Part shown: positions 54,972 to 63,541 of the stretch, piece by piece
How the letters are laid out: every line of letters starts with the position of its first letter
Numbering within the stretch: the stretch's first letter is position 1
Assembly: GCA_002399405.1 (NCBI GenBank)
Contig: DHDP01000010.1
Span: 1-64,000, forward strand
DNA from: Treponema sp. UBA4873
GTDB taxonomy: Bacteria > Spirochaetota > Spirochaetia > Treponematales > Treponemataceae
Reading direction: 5' to 3'
Length of the DNA: 64,000 bases
The notes under the pieces: generated by a model
Told to the model about the DNA's origin: nothing
The model's input: the letters and a program-made list of their open reading frames with translations, nothing else
The model's database searches: none
Program-made: the position numbers and the translations under genes

Positions 54972-57197
54972 ATGGCTGAGACAACAACTACTACAGACGC
55001 TGCAGCAGAAAAAAAAGCTGCCGCTCCTGCAGCAAAGAAAACTGCTTCAAAGGTAAAAAAAGCACAATCAACACTTGTCATTGTAGAGTCACCGGCAAAG
55101 GCGCACACGATCGAGAAATACCTCGGACCGGGATATACCGTAAAGGCTTCCATGGGTCATCTTATAGACCTGCCGAAGTCGCGCCTTGCAATCGATGTCG
55201 ACCACGGATTTCAGCCTGAATATATTACCGTCCGCGGTCGGGCAAAACTGCTCAAGGAACTGCAGCACGACGCAAAGAAAGCCGACAAAGTCCTGCTCGC
55301 AAGCGATAACGACCGCGAAGGAGAGGCTATCGCATGGCATTTGAACAATGCGCTCAAGACCAAAACGTCGGCCCCTATTAACCGTATCGTGTTCAACGAA
55401 ATTACGCCTGTTGCCATCAAGGAAGCTGTTCTTCATCCGGGCAGCATAATCGAAAGCAAGGTGAATGCGCAGAAAGCACGCCGTGTGCTCGACCGCCTCG
55501 TCGGCTACAATCTGAGTCCGCTTCTCTGGAATAAAGTAAAGAACGGCCTTTCCGCCGGACGCGTGCAGTCTGTGGCGCTGCGCCTTATCTGCGAGAGGGA
55601 AGACGAAGTAGAGCATTTTATGCCGGAAGAGTACTGGACGCTCGACGCCGATTTTGCGAAAGGTAAAACGGCATTCACGGCGCAGCTTGTTTCGTACAAA
55701 GGCGAAAAAGCCGAACTGAAAAGCGAGCAGTCCGTAAACGATATAATCAGTCTTATTCAGAGTTCGGACTGCACGGTGACGAGCGTGAAGGACACCGACA
55801 AATCTGTCCGCCCCAAACCGCCTTTTACGACGTCGAAGCTGCAGCAGGCTGCCGCCAACCGCCTCGGATATACGTCGCGCAAGACCATGCAGATAGCCCA
55901 GCAGCTGTACGAAGGCGTAAATATCGGGGCGAACCGCGTCGGTCTCATCACGTATATGCGTACCGATTCAGTCCGTATTTCACAGACTGCGCTCACCGAC
56001 GTCCGCGACTGGCTGACCAAGAATTATCCGAACGACCTTCCGCCTGAGCCGATTAAGTACGAAGTGGGAAAGGAAGCGCAGGATGCGCATGAAGGCATCC
56101 GTCCGACGTACGTCTCGTATACTCCCGATTCGGTAAAGGAATACCTTACGCGCGACCAGCTCCGCCTGTACACAATCATCTGGGAGCGTTTTGTTTCCAG
56201 TCAGATGAACAACGCGAAAACGCGGACGACAAGCGTCGAAATTACCGCAGGAGACGCGGTGTTCCGCGTTTCGGCCGGAAAAATCGTGGAAAAAGGATTT
56301 TACGACGTCATAAAGCTTCTTTCCTCAAAGGAAGACAAGACGGGCAATCTGCCTTCCCTGAAAGAGGGCGAGAAGATCGAATGCAAAAAATTTTACCCCG
56401 AACAGCATTTTACCCAGGGGCCGGCGCGCTATACCGACGCGTCAATCGTACGTACGCTTGAAGAAAAAGGCATCGGGCGCCCGTCGACGTACGCACCTAT
56501 AATTTCCGTGCTGCTTGACCGCTACTATGTTACGCGGACGAATAAACAGCTCGTGCCGACTCAGCTCGGCAGAATGATATGCAAGATTCTTGTCGAATCG
56601 TTCCCTAAAGTAATCAACGAGCATTTTACGGCGCAGGTCGAAAATGACCTCGATAAAGTCGAGCAGGATCAGCTCGTGTGGAACAATATGATAGGGGATT
56701 TCTACGCTCCGTTTAAAAAACGGGTCGACGAAGTCATGACGACACAGGAAAGCATCAAGGGCTTTCTCGACGAACCGACGGACAAAATATGCGAGAAGTG
56801 CGGCCGTCCGATGGTCAAAAAACTCGGCCGCTTCGGATACTTCCTCGCATGTTCCGGATTCCCCGAATGCCACAACACGCGTTCGATTCCGCTTGCAAAA
56901 TGCCCGATGCCGGGATGCAACGGTGAAATTGTCGCGCGGAAAACAAAGGGACGCGGGAAGGAATTCTACGGATGTACGAATTATCCGAAATGCAACTTCA
57001 TCACGCATTTTAAGCCGATAGACCAGTACTGTCCGAAGTGCGGCTGGTTCCTTGTCGAAAAATTCGACAAAAAGAACGGCACGTATAAATCGTGCATCAA
57101 TCCCGACTGCGATTACCTGCATTCGGCTGACGAAGCAGCTGCAGCCGACGAGGCAGCAGCTCATGATACTGCCGCCTCCGACGACGATCAGGCATAA
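54972..57197 (+). CDS. topA: DNA topoisomerase I
   Basis: 741 residues from ATG 54972. The first 35 residues are Thr/Ala/Lys-rich (ATTTTTDAAAEKKAAAPA..), an unusual unstructured tail before TOPRIM LVIVESPAKAHTIEKYL. Acidic triad in SDNDREGEA; the catalytic Tyr328 in GLITYMRTDS. Three C-terminal zinc fingers (CEKCGRP..C..C, CPMPGC...C...C, CPKCGW...C...C) bind DNA. Ends in a poly-Ala/Asp tail. Removes negative supercoils. Confidence 0.96.
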   Translation: MAETTTTTDAAAEKKAAAPAAKKTASKVKKAQSTLVIVESPAKAHTIEKYLGPGYTVKASMGHLIDLPKSRLAIDVDHGFQPEYITVRGRAKLLKELQHDAKKADKVLLASDNDREGEAIAWHLNNALKTKTSAPINRIVFNEITPVAIKEAVLHPGSIIESKVNAQKARRVLDRLVGYNLSPLLWNKVKNGLSAGRVQSVALRLICEREDEVEHFMPEEYWTLDADFAKGKTAFTAQLVSYKGEKAELKSEQSVNDIISLIQSSDCTVTSVKDTDKSVRPKPPFTTSKLQQAAANRLGYTSRKTMQIAQQLYEGVNIGANRVGLITYMRTDSVRISQTALTDVRDWLTKNYPNDLPPEPIKYEVGKEAQDAHEGIRPTYVSYTPDSVKEYLTRDQLRLYTIIWERFVSSQMNNAKTRTTSVEITAGDAVFRVSAGKIVEKGFYDVIKLLSSKEDKTGNLPSLKEGEKIECKKFYPEQHFTQGPARYTDASIVRTLEEKGIGRPSTYAPIISVLLDRYYVTRTNKQLVPTQLGRMICKILVESFPKVINEHFTAQVENDLDKVEQDQLVWNNMIGDFYAPFKKRVDEVMTTQESIKGFLDEPTDKICEKCGRPMVKKLGRFGYFLACSGFPECHNTRSIPLAKCPMPGCNGEIVARKTKGRGKEFYGCTNYPKCNFITHFKPIDQYCPKCGWFLVEKFDKKNGTYKSCINPDCDYLHSADEAAAADEAAAHDTAASDDDQA

Positions 57198-57200
57198 TGC

Positions 57201-58127
57201 ATGGGCGGTCCGGAAACACTTCGCAGCTGTACGGAAGAATTCCTTCTGTACCTCGACGCTGTGAGGGGGCTTTCAGAAAATTCCGTTACGGCGTACCGCA
57301 ATGACCTTTCGCAGCTCACCGGTTTCCTTGGCGGAGACCGGCTCATTTCCGATGTGACGGCCGAAGATATCCGGTCGTGCATCGGAATCCTTTCAAAAGA
57401 ACAAAAAGCCGCGTCGACAGTAAACCGCTTTATTGCGGCGGTGAGAACTTTTTTTGCCTATTGCCGGAAATTTGAGTATATTCAAACTAATCCGGCGTTG
57501 GAAATCAGGACAGTAAAGATGCCGAAACATCTGCCCCGTTTTCTTACCGGCCCGGAAATCGACGAACTGTGCAGGGAACCTGAAGAACACGAGATTTTGT
57601 GGCAGTCGCGCGACAGCGCGATTATCGAGATGCTTTATTCTTCGGGATGCCGTGTGAGCGAGCTTGCTTCGCTGCGGTTCGACGACATGGCCGACGATTA
57701 CAGTTCTGCAGTCGTGACGGGAAAAGGAAAGAAGGACAGACGCGTGTATTTTGAAGAGGACGCACGGAAAGCGTTCGGAACGTATCTTGACGACCGGAAG
57801 AAATTATTTGCTGATAAACATATGAAAGATACCGTGAACCGGATATTTGTGAACCAGCAGGGAACGGCGCTTACACCGCACGGAATAGGGTGGATTATTG
57901 CGCGCTATTCGGGACCTGAAGGAACGAATCACCATATATCTCCTCATGCGCTCCGCCATACGTTTGCGACTGCGATGCTCTCATCCGGCGCGGACGTACG
58001 CGTTGTGCAGGAACTTCTCGGTCACGCGAGTATTTCGACGACGCAGCGATATACGCACATTACGACGGAGCGTCTCATAGATATGTACAACAAAGCACAC
58101 CCTCACGGAGGTAAGGATAATGAGTAA
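57201..58127 (+). CDS. xerD: Site-specific tyrosine recombinase XerD
   Basis: 308 residues. YSSGCRVSELASL (Arg), GKGKKDR (Lys), HALRHTFA (His, Arg), LGHASI (His) and Tyr284 in RYTH. Same fold as the 52150 gene (both about 307 residues) and similar enough to be the second subunit of a XerC/XerD pair. 3 bases after topA, 8 bases overlap with hslV. Confidence 0.88.
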   Translation: MGGPETLRSCTEEFLLYLDAVRGLSENSVTAYRNDLSQLTGFLGGDRLISDVTAEDIRSCIGILSKEQKAASTVNRFIAAVRTFFAYCRKFEYIQTNPALEIRTVKMPKHLPRFLTGPEIDELCREPEEHEILWQSRDSAIIEMLYSSGCRVSELASLRFDDMADDYSSAVVTGKGKKDRRVYFEEDARKAFGTYLDDRKKLFADKHMKDTVNRIFVNQQGTALTPHGIGWIIARYSGPEGTNHHISPHALRHTFATAMLSSGADVRVVQELLGHASISTTQRYTHITTERLIDMYNKAHPHGGKDNE

Positions 58128-58665
58128 GAAATTTCCGAAAATACGCAGCACGACGGTAATAGCTGTGCGGCGCGACGGAAAAGTTGCAATGGCCGGCGAC
58201 GGACAGGTCACGGCCGGCAATACGGTGGTAAAAGGAAACGCACGCAAAGTGCGCAAAATATACGACGGTAAAATCCTTACGGGATTTGCCGGTTCAGTTG
58301 CCGATGCGTTTACGCTGTTCGACAAGTTCGAGGAAAAACTCAAGGAATACAACGGTGACATTATGCGCTCCGCTGTCGAGCTTGCGAAGATGTGGCGCAC
58401 CGACCGTTCGCTCCAGAAACTTGAGGCGGAGCTGCTCGTTGCGAACAGCGACAAAATTTTACTGATTTCAGGGGACGGCAACGTGATTGAGCCTGAAAAC
58501 AACGTGTGCGCGATCGGCAGCGGCGGAAATTATGCGTATTCCGCGGCGCTCGCATATCTTGAAAGTTCCGGCATGAGCGCGAGGGAAATAGCCGAGAAAA
58601 GCCTTGCAATAGCGGGAAAGATATGCATCTATACGAACGATAATGTGACTGTGGAGGAAGCGTGA
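58120..58665 (+). CDS. hslV: ATP-dependent protease peptidase subunit HslV (ClpQ)
   Basis: 181 residues. TTVIAVRRDGKVAMAGDGQVTAGNTVV begins after a ten-residue pre-sequence (MSKKFPKIRS) that is longer than usual; Thr11 must be exposed by processing to act as nucleophile. The proteasome-like fold is complete (GSGGNYAYSAALAYL near the C-end). Forms the double hexamer degraded by HslU. GTGATG overlap of 1 base with hslU. Confidence 0.94.
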   Translation: MSKKFPKIRSTTVIAVRRDGKVAMAGDGQVTAGNTVVKGNARKVRKIYDGKILTGFAGSVADAFTLFDKFEEKLKEYNGDIMRSAVELAKMWRTDRSLQKLEAELLVANSDKILLISGDGNVIEPENNVCAIGSGGNYAYSAALAYLESSGMSAREIAEKSLAIAGKICIYTNDNVTVEEA

Positions 58666-60170
58666 TGGCTGAAGAAACCAAATCACTGCCTGAAGTGCAT
58701 GCTGATTTAACACCGAAAGAAATAGTGGAGAAACTCGATCAATATATCATCGGACAGACAAAGGCAAAGCGCGCTGTTGCAGTTGCACTCCGCAACCGTT
58801 ACCGCCGTCTGAAGCTTCCTGAGGAAATCCGCGACGAGGTTGCGCCGAAGAACATACTCATGATCGGCCCGACCGGCGTGGGGAAAACCGAAATTGCGCG
58901 CCGTCTCGCGAAACTCTGCGGGGCGCCGTTCCTCAAAGTTGAGGCAACGAAATACACGGAAGTCGGCTACGTCGGACGCGATGTCGAATCGATGATACGC
59001 GACCTCATGGCTGTCGGCTACAACGACGTTAAAGCCGAGATGGAAGAGCGGCTCCGCGAGAGGAGTGCACCCGTCGTCGAAGACAGACTGCTCGACCTTC
59101 TGCTTCCGGGGACGTCCGAAAAGGACAGGAAAGCGCGCGCGAACGAAAAGAAAGACGGCGCGGTGCTCGGAAATATTTTCGGCGGCCCGGTTATAAAGCC
59201 GTCTTCCCCCGCGGAAACAAAAACTGTAGATACGACGAACGTTGCGGAAGGTTCGTCCGCCGCTGCGGACGCCAACGGAGAAGATTCAACTCGGGAAAAA
59301 TTCCGTCAGATGCTTCGCGACGGAAAACTTGAAGACCGCGAGATAGAGCTCACTATCCGCCCGCAGTTTCAGATGCCCAACATGGAAATCATTGCCGGCG
59401 GAAACATGGAAGACTTTGAGAGCGGCATGCAGAACATCGCGGGCATGCTTTCAGGCGGGAACAAACCTAAACACCGTACTGTTACAATCCGCGAGGGACG
59501 CAAGATAATCACCGAGGAAGTGCTCGACAGCATGATCGACTCCGACAAGGTTGCCGACGAGGCTAAGAAGCGCGTGCAGCAGAGCGGCATCATATTTATC
59601 GACGAGATAGACAAGATTGCAACGAAGAAAAGCGAAAGCCACGGACAGGACGTTTCCCGCGAGGGAGTCCAGCGCGACATCCTTCCGATTGTCGAAGGAA
59701 GCAACGTAAATACGAAATACGGGGTCATCGACACGTCGCACATTCTGTTCATCGCAGCCGGCGCATTCAGCGTGTCGGCGCCGAGCGACCTTATTCCCGA
59801 ACTTCAGGGACGGTTTCCGCTGCGGGTCGAACTCGACGCGCTCAAGAGGGATGATTTCCGCCGCATTCTTACGGAGCCGCGGAACGCACTTACGAAACAG
59901 TACGCGGCGCTCCTTGCAACCGAAGACGTGACGATAAACTTTACCGACGATGCTATCGACCGGATGAGCTTCCTTGCTGAGGATGTGAACAGCCGCAGCG
60001 AGAATATCGGCGCGCGCCGGCTTCATACGATTATGGAAAAGGTCCTCGACGACATTTCGTTCGGTGCCGACGAACACAGAGGTGAAACGGTGAACATCGA
60101 CGAAAAATACGTCGACGAAAAACTCAACGGTCTTGTGGCTGATCAGGACTTGTCCCGGTACATACTGTAG
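58665..60170 (+). CDS. hslU: ATPase subunit HslU (ClpY)
   Basis: 501 residues. Walker A GPTGVGKT at 68-75, pore GYVGRDVES, Walker B IIFIDEIDKIA, sensor I, arginine finger region ARRLHTIMEKVL and C-terminal DLSRYIL, whose last residues activate HslV. A low-complexity Ala/Asp-rich insertion (ETKTVDTTNVAEGSSAAADANG) is in the I domain. Unfolds substrates for HslV. Confidence 0.96.
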   Translation: MAEETKSLPEVHADLTPKEIVEKLDQYIIGQTKAKRAVAVALRNRYRRLKLPEEIRDEVAPKNILMIGPTGVGKTEIARRLAKLCGAPFLKVEATKYTEVGYVGRDVESMIRDLMAVGYNDVKAEMEERLRERSAPVVEDRLLDLLLPGTSEKDRKARANEKKDGAVLGNIFGGPVIKPSSPAETKTVDTTNVAEGSSAAADANGEDSTREKFRQMLRDGKLEDREIELTIRPQFQMPNMEIIAGGNMEDFESGMQNIAGMLSGGNKPKHRTVTIREGRKIITEEVLDSMIDSDKVADEAKKRVQQSGIIFIDEIDKIATKKSESHGQDVSREGVQRDILPIVEGSNVNTKYGVIDTSHILFIAAGAFSVSAPSDLIPELQGRFPLRVELDALKRDDFRRILTEPRNALTKQYAALLATEDVTINFTDDAIDRMSFLAEDVNSRSENIGARRLHTIMEKVLDDISFGADEHRGETVNIDEKYVDEKLNGLVADQDLSRYIL

Positions 60171-60179
60171 AGCGGAGCA

Positions 60180-61409
60180 ATGCATTTTAACGATAACGAC
60201 TTTCAGCGCAATTCCAATATTTCATGTATTTTCGACATGATATGGCGCAACCGCACTATGAGCCGGATTGATATTGCCAGGCAGCTGAATCTGTATCGTT
60301 CCACGGTATCGAATATTATCGGGACGCTGATAAGCAACGAAGTGATACTTGAAGGCGGGACCGAGACTGAAGTCACGCGCAGCGGCCGTAAACCAGTCAA
60401 TCTCACAGTAAACGATTCGTTCGGCTGTGTCGTCGGAATCGAACTGCAGATCGACGTTTTTTCAGTCGTTGCGAGCACATTCAGCGGGGACGTGATTTTT
60501 TCGATGGAGGGCGAAACTCCGTCAGCTCCCGAACTCGCTGATAAGCCCGTGCAGTCTTTTCTGTACAGCGTTGATAAAATCATGGAGCGGATAATTCCCG
60601 AGACGGCGAAACTTGCAGCGCCGCCGCTCGGAATAGGCATCGGTATTCCCGGCATCATCGACATTGACAGAGGAATCGTCATCAGGTCCGATCCGTTCCA
60701 GCTTCATAATTTCAGCTATGCCGATACGCTCAGAATGCGCTACGGCATACCGCTGATAATCGAGAACGACGCAAAATGCTGCGCATGGCTGCAGTGCGAG
60801 AACTACCGCAACAATTCCGGCCGTGATTTTTTGAGCGTTCTTACGCGCAATTATAAGAACAACGGACGCGGATGTCCCGATTATTATAAATACGGAATCG
60901 GAGTCGGACTCGCCGCTACGATGGGCGGGCACGTTCTGTACGGACACAATTATGCGTTCGGCGAATATATTTCACATTCATGGAAACCGAACAAGGCGGG
61001 GCAGAACGGACTTCCCGACGCGGTTATTAACACCGTGCAGACGAACGACGATTCCTACGCGGAGTTCATCCGCGATTTGTTTTCGACGCTCACGACGTTT
61101 ATTCCGCTTCTGGCTCCGAACGCCGTATTTCTGCACGGGCAGCCTGCCTCTCGTCATCAGCTTATCCATACCGTAATCGCCGAACAGGTACCGCAGTTTC
61201 TGAAAATGCTGGACAGCTGCAATGCGTCGTTCACCATAATGCAGGAACTGCCGGGCGAAATAGCGCACGGAGCTGCCGCCATGTTTCTTCAGAGACTGTT
61301 TTCCGTCGACGAAACGTACGGCAGCAGTTCATATTCCCGTCTTTACTGGGATGAAATTTTTTCCCTCAGACAAAAAAACAAAGAAAAAAAACAATTTCAC
61401 ACAGCCTGA
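60180..61409 (+). CDS. ROK-family transcriptional regulator
   Basis: 409 residues. N-terminal winged helix-turn-helix (MSRIDIARQLNLYRSTVSNIIGTLI, about 27-51), then a ROK domain of sugar-kinase fold: IGIGIPGIID and IENDAKCCAWLQ with the Glu-Asn-Asp of the sugar site. The ROK zinc motif (CxCGxxGCxE) is absent and the expected GAGI...GANGAAGE stretch is replaced by GVGLAATMGGHVLYGHNYAFGEY, so it is a regulator, not a kinase. GGAG ribosome-binding site. A perfect inverted repeat and the porin gene follow. Confidence 0.85.
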   Translation: MHFNDNDFQRNSNISCIFDMIWRNRTMSRIDIARQLNLYRSTVSNIIGTLISNEVILEGGTETEVTRSGRKPVNLTVNDSFGCVVGIELQIDVFSVVASTFSGDVIFSMEGETPSAPELADKPVQSFLYSVDKIMERIIPETAKLAAPPLGIGIGIPGIIDIDRGIVIRSDPFQLHNFSYADTLRMRYGIPLIIENDAKCCAWLQCENYRNNSGRDFLSVLTRNYKNNGRGCPDYYKYGIGVGLAATMGGHVLYGHNYAFGEYISHSWKPNKAGQNGLPDAVINTVQTNDDSYAEFIRDLFSTLTTFIPLLAPNAVFLHGQPASRHQLIHTVIAEQVPQFLKMLDSCNASFTIMQELPGEIAHGAAAMFLQRLFSVDETYGSSSYSRLYWDEIFSLRQKNKEKKQFHTA

Positions 61410-61481
61410 TATCTCCGGTCAATCTGTAAAATCAGTCTGCCTTTTCATATGCCGCTCTACTCTTTCCATGCGAAACTGTAT

Positions 61482-61518
61482 CGCTGTTTTTAGTACATAA
61501 AAAGTACTAAAAACAGCG
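61482..61518. promoter_or_regulatory. Perfect 15-bp inverted repeat, candidate ROK-regulator operator
   Basis: CGCTGTTTTTAGTAC (61482-61496), 7 bases, and GTACTAAAAACAGCG (61504-61518), without any mismatch. It lies 73 bases after the ROK gene stop and 30 bases before the -35 of the porin promoter. ROK repressors bind such repeats. The stem has no U-run after it, so a terminator is less likely. Confidence 0.6.
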
Positions 61519-61548
61519 AAATTTACAGGAAATTTCATTATTTAACCG

Positions 61549-61577
61549 TTGACAAATCAAAATACTGGTCTTATAGT
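61549..61577 (+). promoter_or_regulatory. Sigma-70 promoter of the outer membrane protein gene
   Basis: TTGACA at 61549-61554, 17 bases, TATAGT at 61572-61577. Leader of about 80 bases and AAAGGAG ribosome-binding site at 61650. Confidence 0.8.
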
Positions 61578-61661
61578 TGTTAATAAGTACAGAGATTGTA
61601 CAAACAGCTTCTGTACCAGATTTGCGTATGCAGATCCCAAAAAAAGGTAAAGGAGAAAAAA

Positions 61662-62873
61662 ATGAAAAGAATTGTAACGGCAATGGCAGTTCTTGTCGCA
61701 ACGGCAGGCATTTTGTCCGCAGGCGATGTATCGGTGGCATTGGAAGCGAAAGTCAATGTATGGTCAAAAACAGGGGCCGACACACAAGGATTCAATATTG
61801 TCCAGGGAGACGACTATCTCGCCCAGCTGCGGCTCGGCTACGATGCTGAATTCGGCGGAGGGTATATCCGTTTAAGATCGGGTGAAATGAACCGGAACAA
61901 TATATGGACCGGAAAATCACCATGGACCGCAGACGCCAAATCTTTCGGTATGGACCGCTGGGGTATGTATATAAAGCCTGTCAAACAGTTTAAGTTTACG
62001 ATCAGCAACGCCGCATACGAAGTGTTCGCCGAAAGTATAAACTGGGAGCCGATTTTCGGTGCAGGTTTTTTTGAAAATTCAAGCGCACCGCATGCTGTCC
62101 TGGAACTGTTCCCGGTAGACGGACTTACTATTGCAGGCGGAATTACAGCTGAAGATGAAGATACCGGGAGCTATGGGATTACCGACAATCCGTTCAGCAC
62201 GTTTGAAGGTGTCGTTAAATACGACATCGCAAACATTGGAAGTGCGGCGCTGGAGTTCAGCAATGCCTCTAAGAACGACAGCGGTTTCGGAAAAGACGGC
62301 GATGTAAAGAGAATCGGCGCACAGTTCAATTATACCGGCGTAGACAAACTTTCAGTTCTTGCCGGATATTCTGCCGTTATTGTGTCGGGCGATGCTTTCG
62401 ACGATGCTAACGATATTCTCGATGCTGCCGGTGAAACAAAGCTCTCTTCTCTTGCGCAGAACCGCCTCGAACTTTTCGTAACATACAGCGGAATAGACAA
62501 ACTCACGCTTTCACTCTATGAAGCAGCGCTTCTCCGCGGCGAAGGATGGGGTGATTTCGGAAACCGTCTCGCTGTAAAAGTCGCATATCAGGCGACTGAC
62601 AAGCTGTCTTTCTGGACACGCGAAAACCTGTTTATGAACTACGGCAGCAACAATCATGGATGGGGTGCGTATCAGCTTGCAAACAGCAGCGACAAAGATC
62701 AGAAAGGTCTCCGCGCGGAGCTTTACGGCAGCTACGATTTCGGAAAAGGAATCGGAACGTACGTCGGTGTCAGGTTTGACTACGATATGACATCGGAAGG
62801 TCCTTCAAAACCAACAGACGATGATGCTCGTCTCACATATTCAATTCCGGTCGGCATCACGGTTAATTACTGA
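61662..62873 (+). CDS. Putative outer membrane beta-barrel protein (porin-like)
   Basis: 403 residues from ATG 61662. Signal peptide to LSA (about residue 20). The mature protein is alternating beta strands with aromatic girdles (VALEAKVNVWSKTGAD, LAQLRLGYDAEFGGGYIRLRSGEM, RLELFVTYSGIDKLTLSLYEAALL, LRAELYGSYDFGKGIGTYVGVRFDYDM) and ends ITVNY, an aromatic C-terminus typical of Bam-inserted barrels. Probably a sugar-related porin, given the ROK regulator next to it; substrate inferred only. A strong terminator follows. Confidence 0.8.
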   Translation: MKRIVTAMAVLVATAGILSAGDVSVALEAKVNVWSKTGADTQGFNIVQGDDYLAQLRLGYDAEFGGGYIRLRSGEMNRNNIWTGKSPWTADAKSFGMDRWGMYIKPVKQFKFTISNAAYEVFAESINWEPIFGAGFFENSSAPHAVLELFPVDGLTIAGGITAEDEDTGSYGITDNPFSTFEGVVKYDIANIGSAALEFSNASKNDSGFGKDGDVKRIGAQFNYTGVDKLSVLAGYSAVIVSGDAFDDANDILDAAGETKLSSLAQNRLELFVTYSGIDKLTLSLYEAALLRGEGWGDFGNRLAVKVAYQATDKLSFWTRENLFMNYGSNNHGWGAYQLANSSDKDQKGLRAELYGSYDFGKGIGTYVGVRFDYDMTSEGPSKPTDDDARLTYSIPVGITVNY

Positions 62874-62935
62874 CACTTAGGCGGCGGAAATTAAAATTTG
62901 TTAATATCAGGTAGAGGCAAGCTTCTCCTGATGTG

Positions 62936-62980
62936 ACCGGCGGCGTTTTCACCTCCTTATTCAGCGCCGCCGGTTTTCTA
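62936..62980 (+). terminator. Terminator after the porin gene
   Basis: ACCGGCGGCG (62936-62945) and CGCCGCCGGT (62965-62974) form a perfect 10-bp GC stem around a 19-base loop, followed by TTTCTATTT. It also lies after the converging gamma-subunit gene. Confidence 0.75.
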
Positions 62981-62998
62981 TTTAACCTTTTTTTTACG

Positions 62999-63541
62999 TC
63001 AGGCAGTGCGGACTGCTTCTTTTCCTGCTGCGACGGCCCCTGTATTGACCGGAATAAGACGATGTTTTTCTTCGGGGAAAAATTCTTTGAAGAATGATTC
63101 CGTTTCGACGAGCGCGAGCGCATTCGTTGCTGCGGCAAGTGCCCCGAGCATGACCATATTCGCCGTTTTCTCGTTTCCGATTTTCCGCGCAATATCCGTC
63201 GCCGGAATGCTCACGATTCTGACGTCCGTTCTGCGGGGCGGCTCTGTAATGAGCGTCGTATTGACGAGCATAAGTCCGTTCGGCTTGATTATCTGTTCCG
63301 CGGCTGCAAGGCTGTCCTGATTCATGACGACGACGGAATCCGCCCGTGAAATGACGGGACTTGCGATTTCCGTATCGGAAATAATAACGTTCGCACGGGC
63401 TATTCCGCCGCGTTTTTCTGCGCCGTAGAACGGGAAAAAAGTCACGTTTTTTCCTTCCTTCATCGCGCAGAATGCCCATATCTGTCCGAGCGAAACGATT
63501 CCCTGTCCGCCGAAACCGGTGAAAAATGTTTTTTCCGTCAT
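62999..63541 (-). CDS. 2-oxoacid:ferredoxin oxidoreductase gamma subunit
   Basis: 180 residues from the ATG whose first bases overlap the beta-subunit stop; the frame is open further but is read from the beta gene. FFTGFGGQGIVSLGQIWAFCAMKEGKNVTFFPFYGAEKRGGIARANVIIS is the gamma domain of KorC/VorC/PorC; the C-terminus (ATDIARKIGNEKTANMVMLGALAAAT) completes it. Together with beta (TPP-binding) and alpha subunits further left on the minus strand, it makes an acyl-CoA from a 2-oxoacid with ferredoxin reduction. Substrate class not decided. Confidence 0.9.
   Translation of the reverse strand: MTEKTFFTGFGGQGIVSLGQIWAFCAMKEGKNVTFFPFYGAEKRGGIARANVIISDTEIASPVISRADSVVVMNQDSLAAAEQIIKPNGLMLVNTTLITEPPRRTDVRIVSIPATDIARKIGNEKTANMVMLGALAAATNALALVETESFFKEFFPEEKHRLIPVNTGAVAAGKEAVRTA

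Noticed and set aside
61482..61518. Rho-independent terminator of the ROK gene
   Set aside because: The stem is symmetric and AT-rich with no U-run after it; an operator is the better reading, though not proven.
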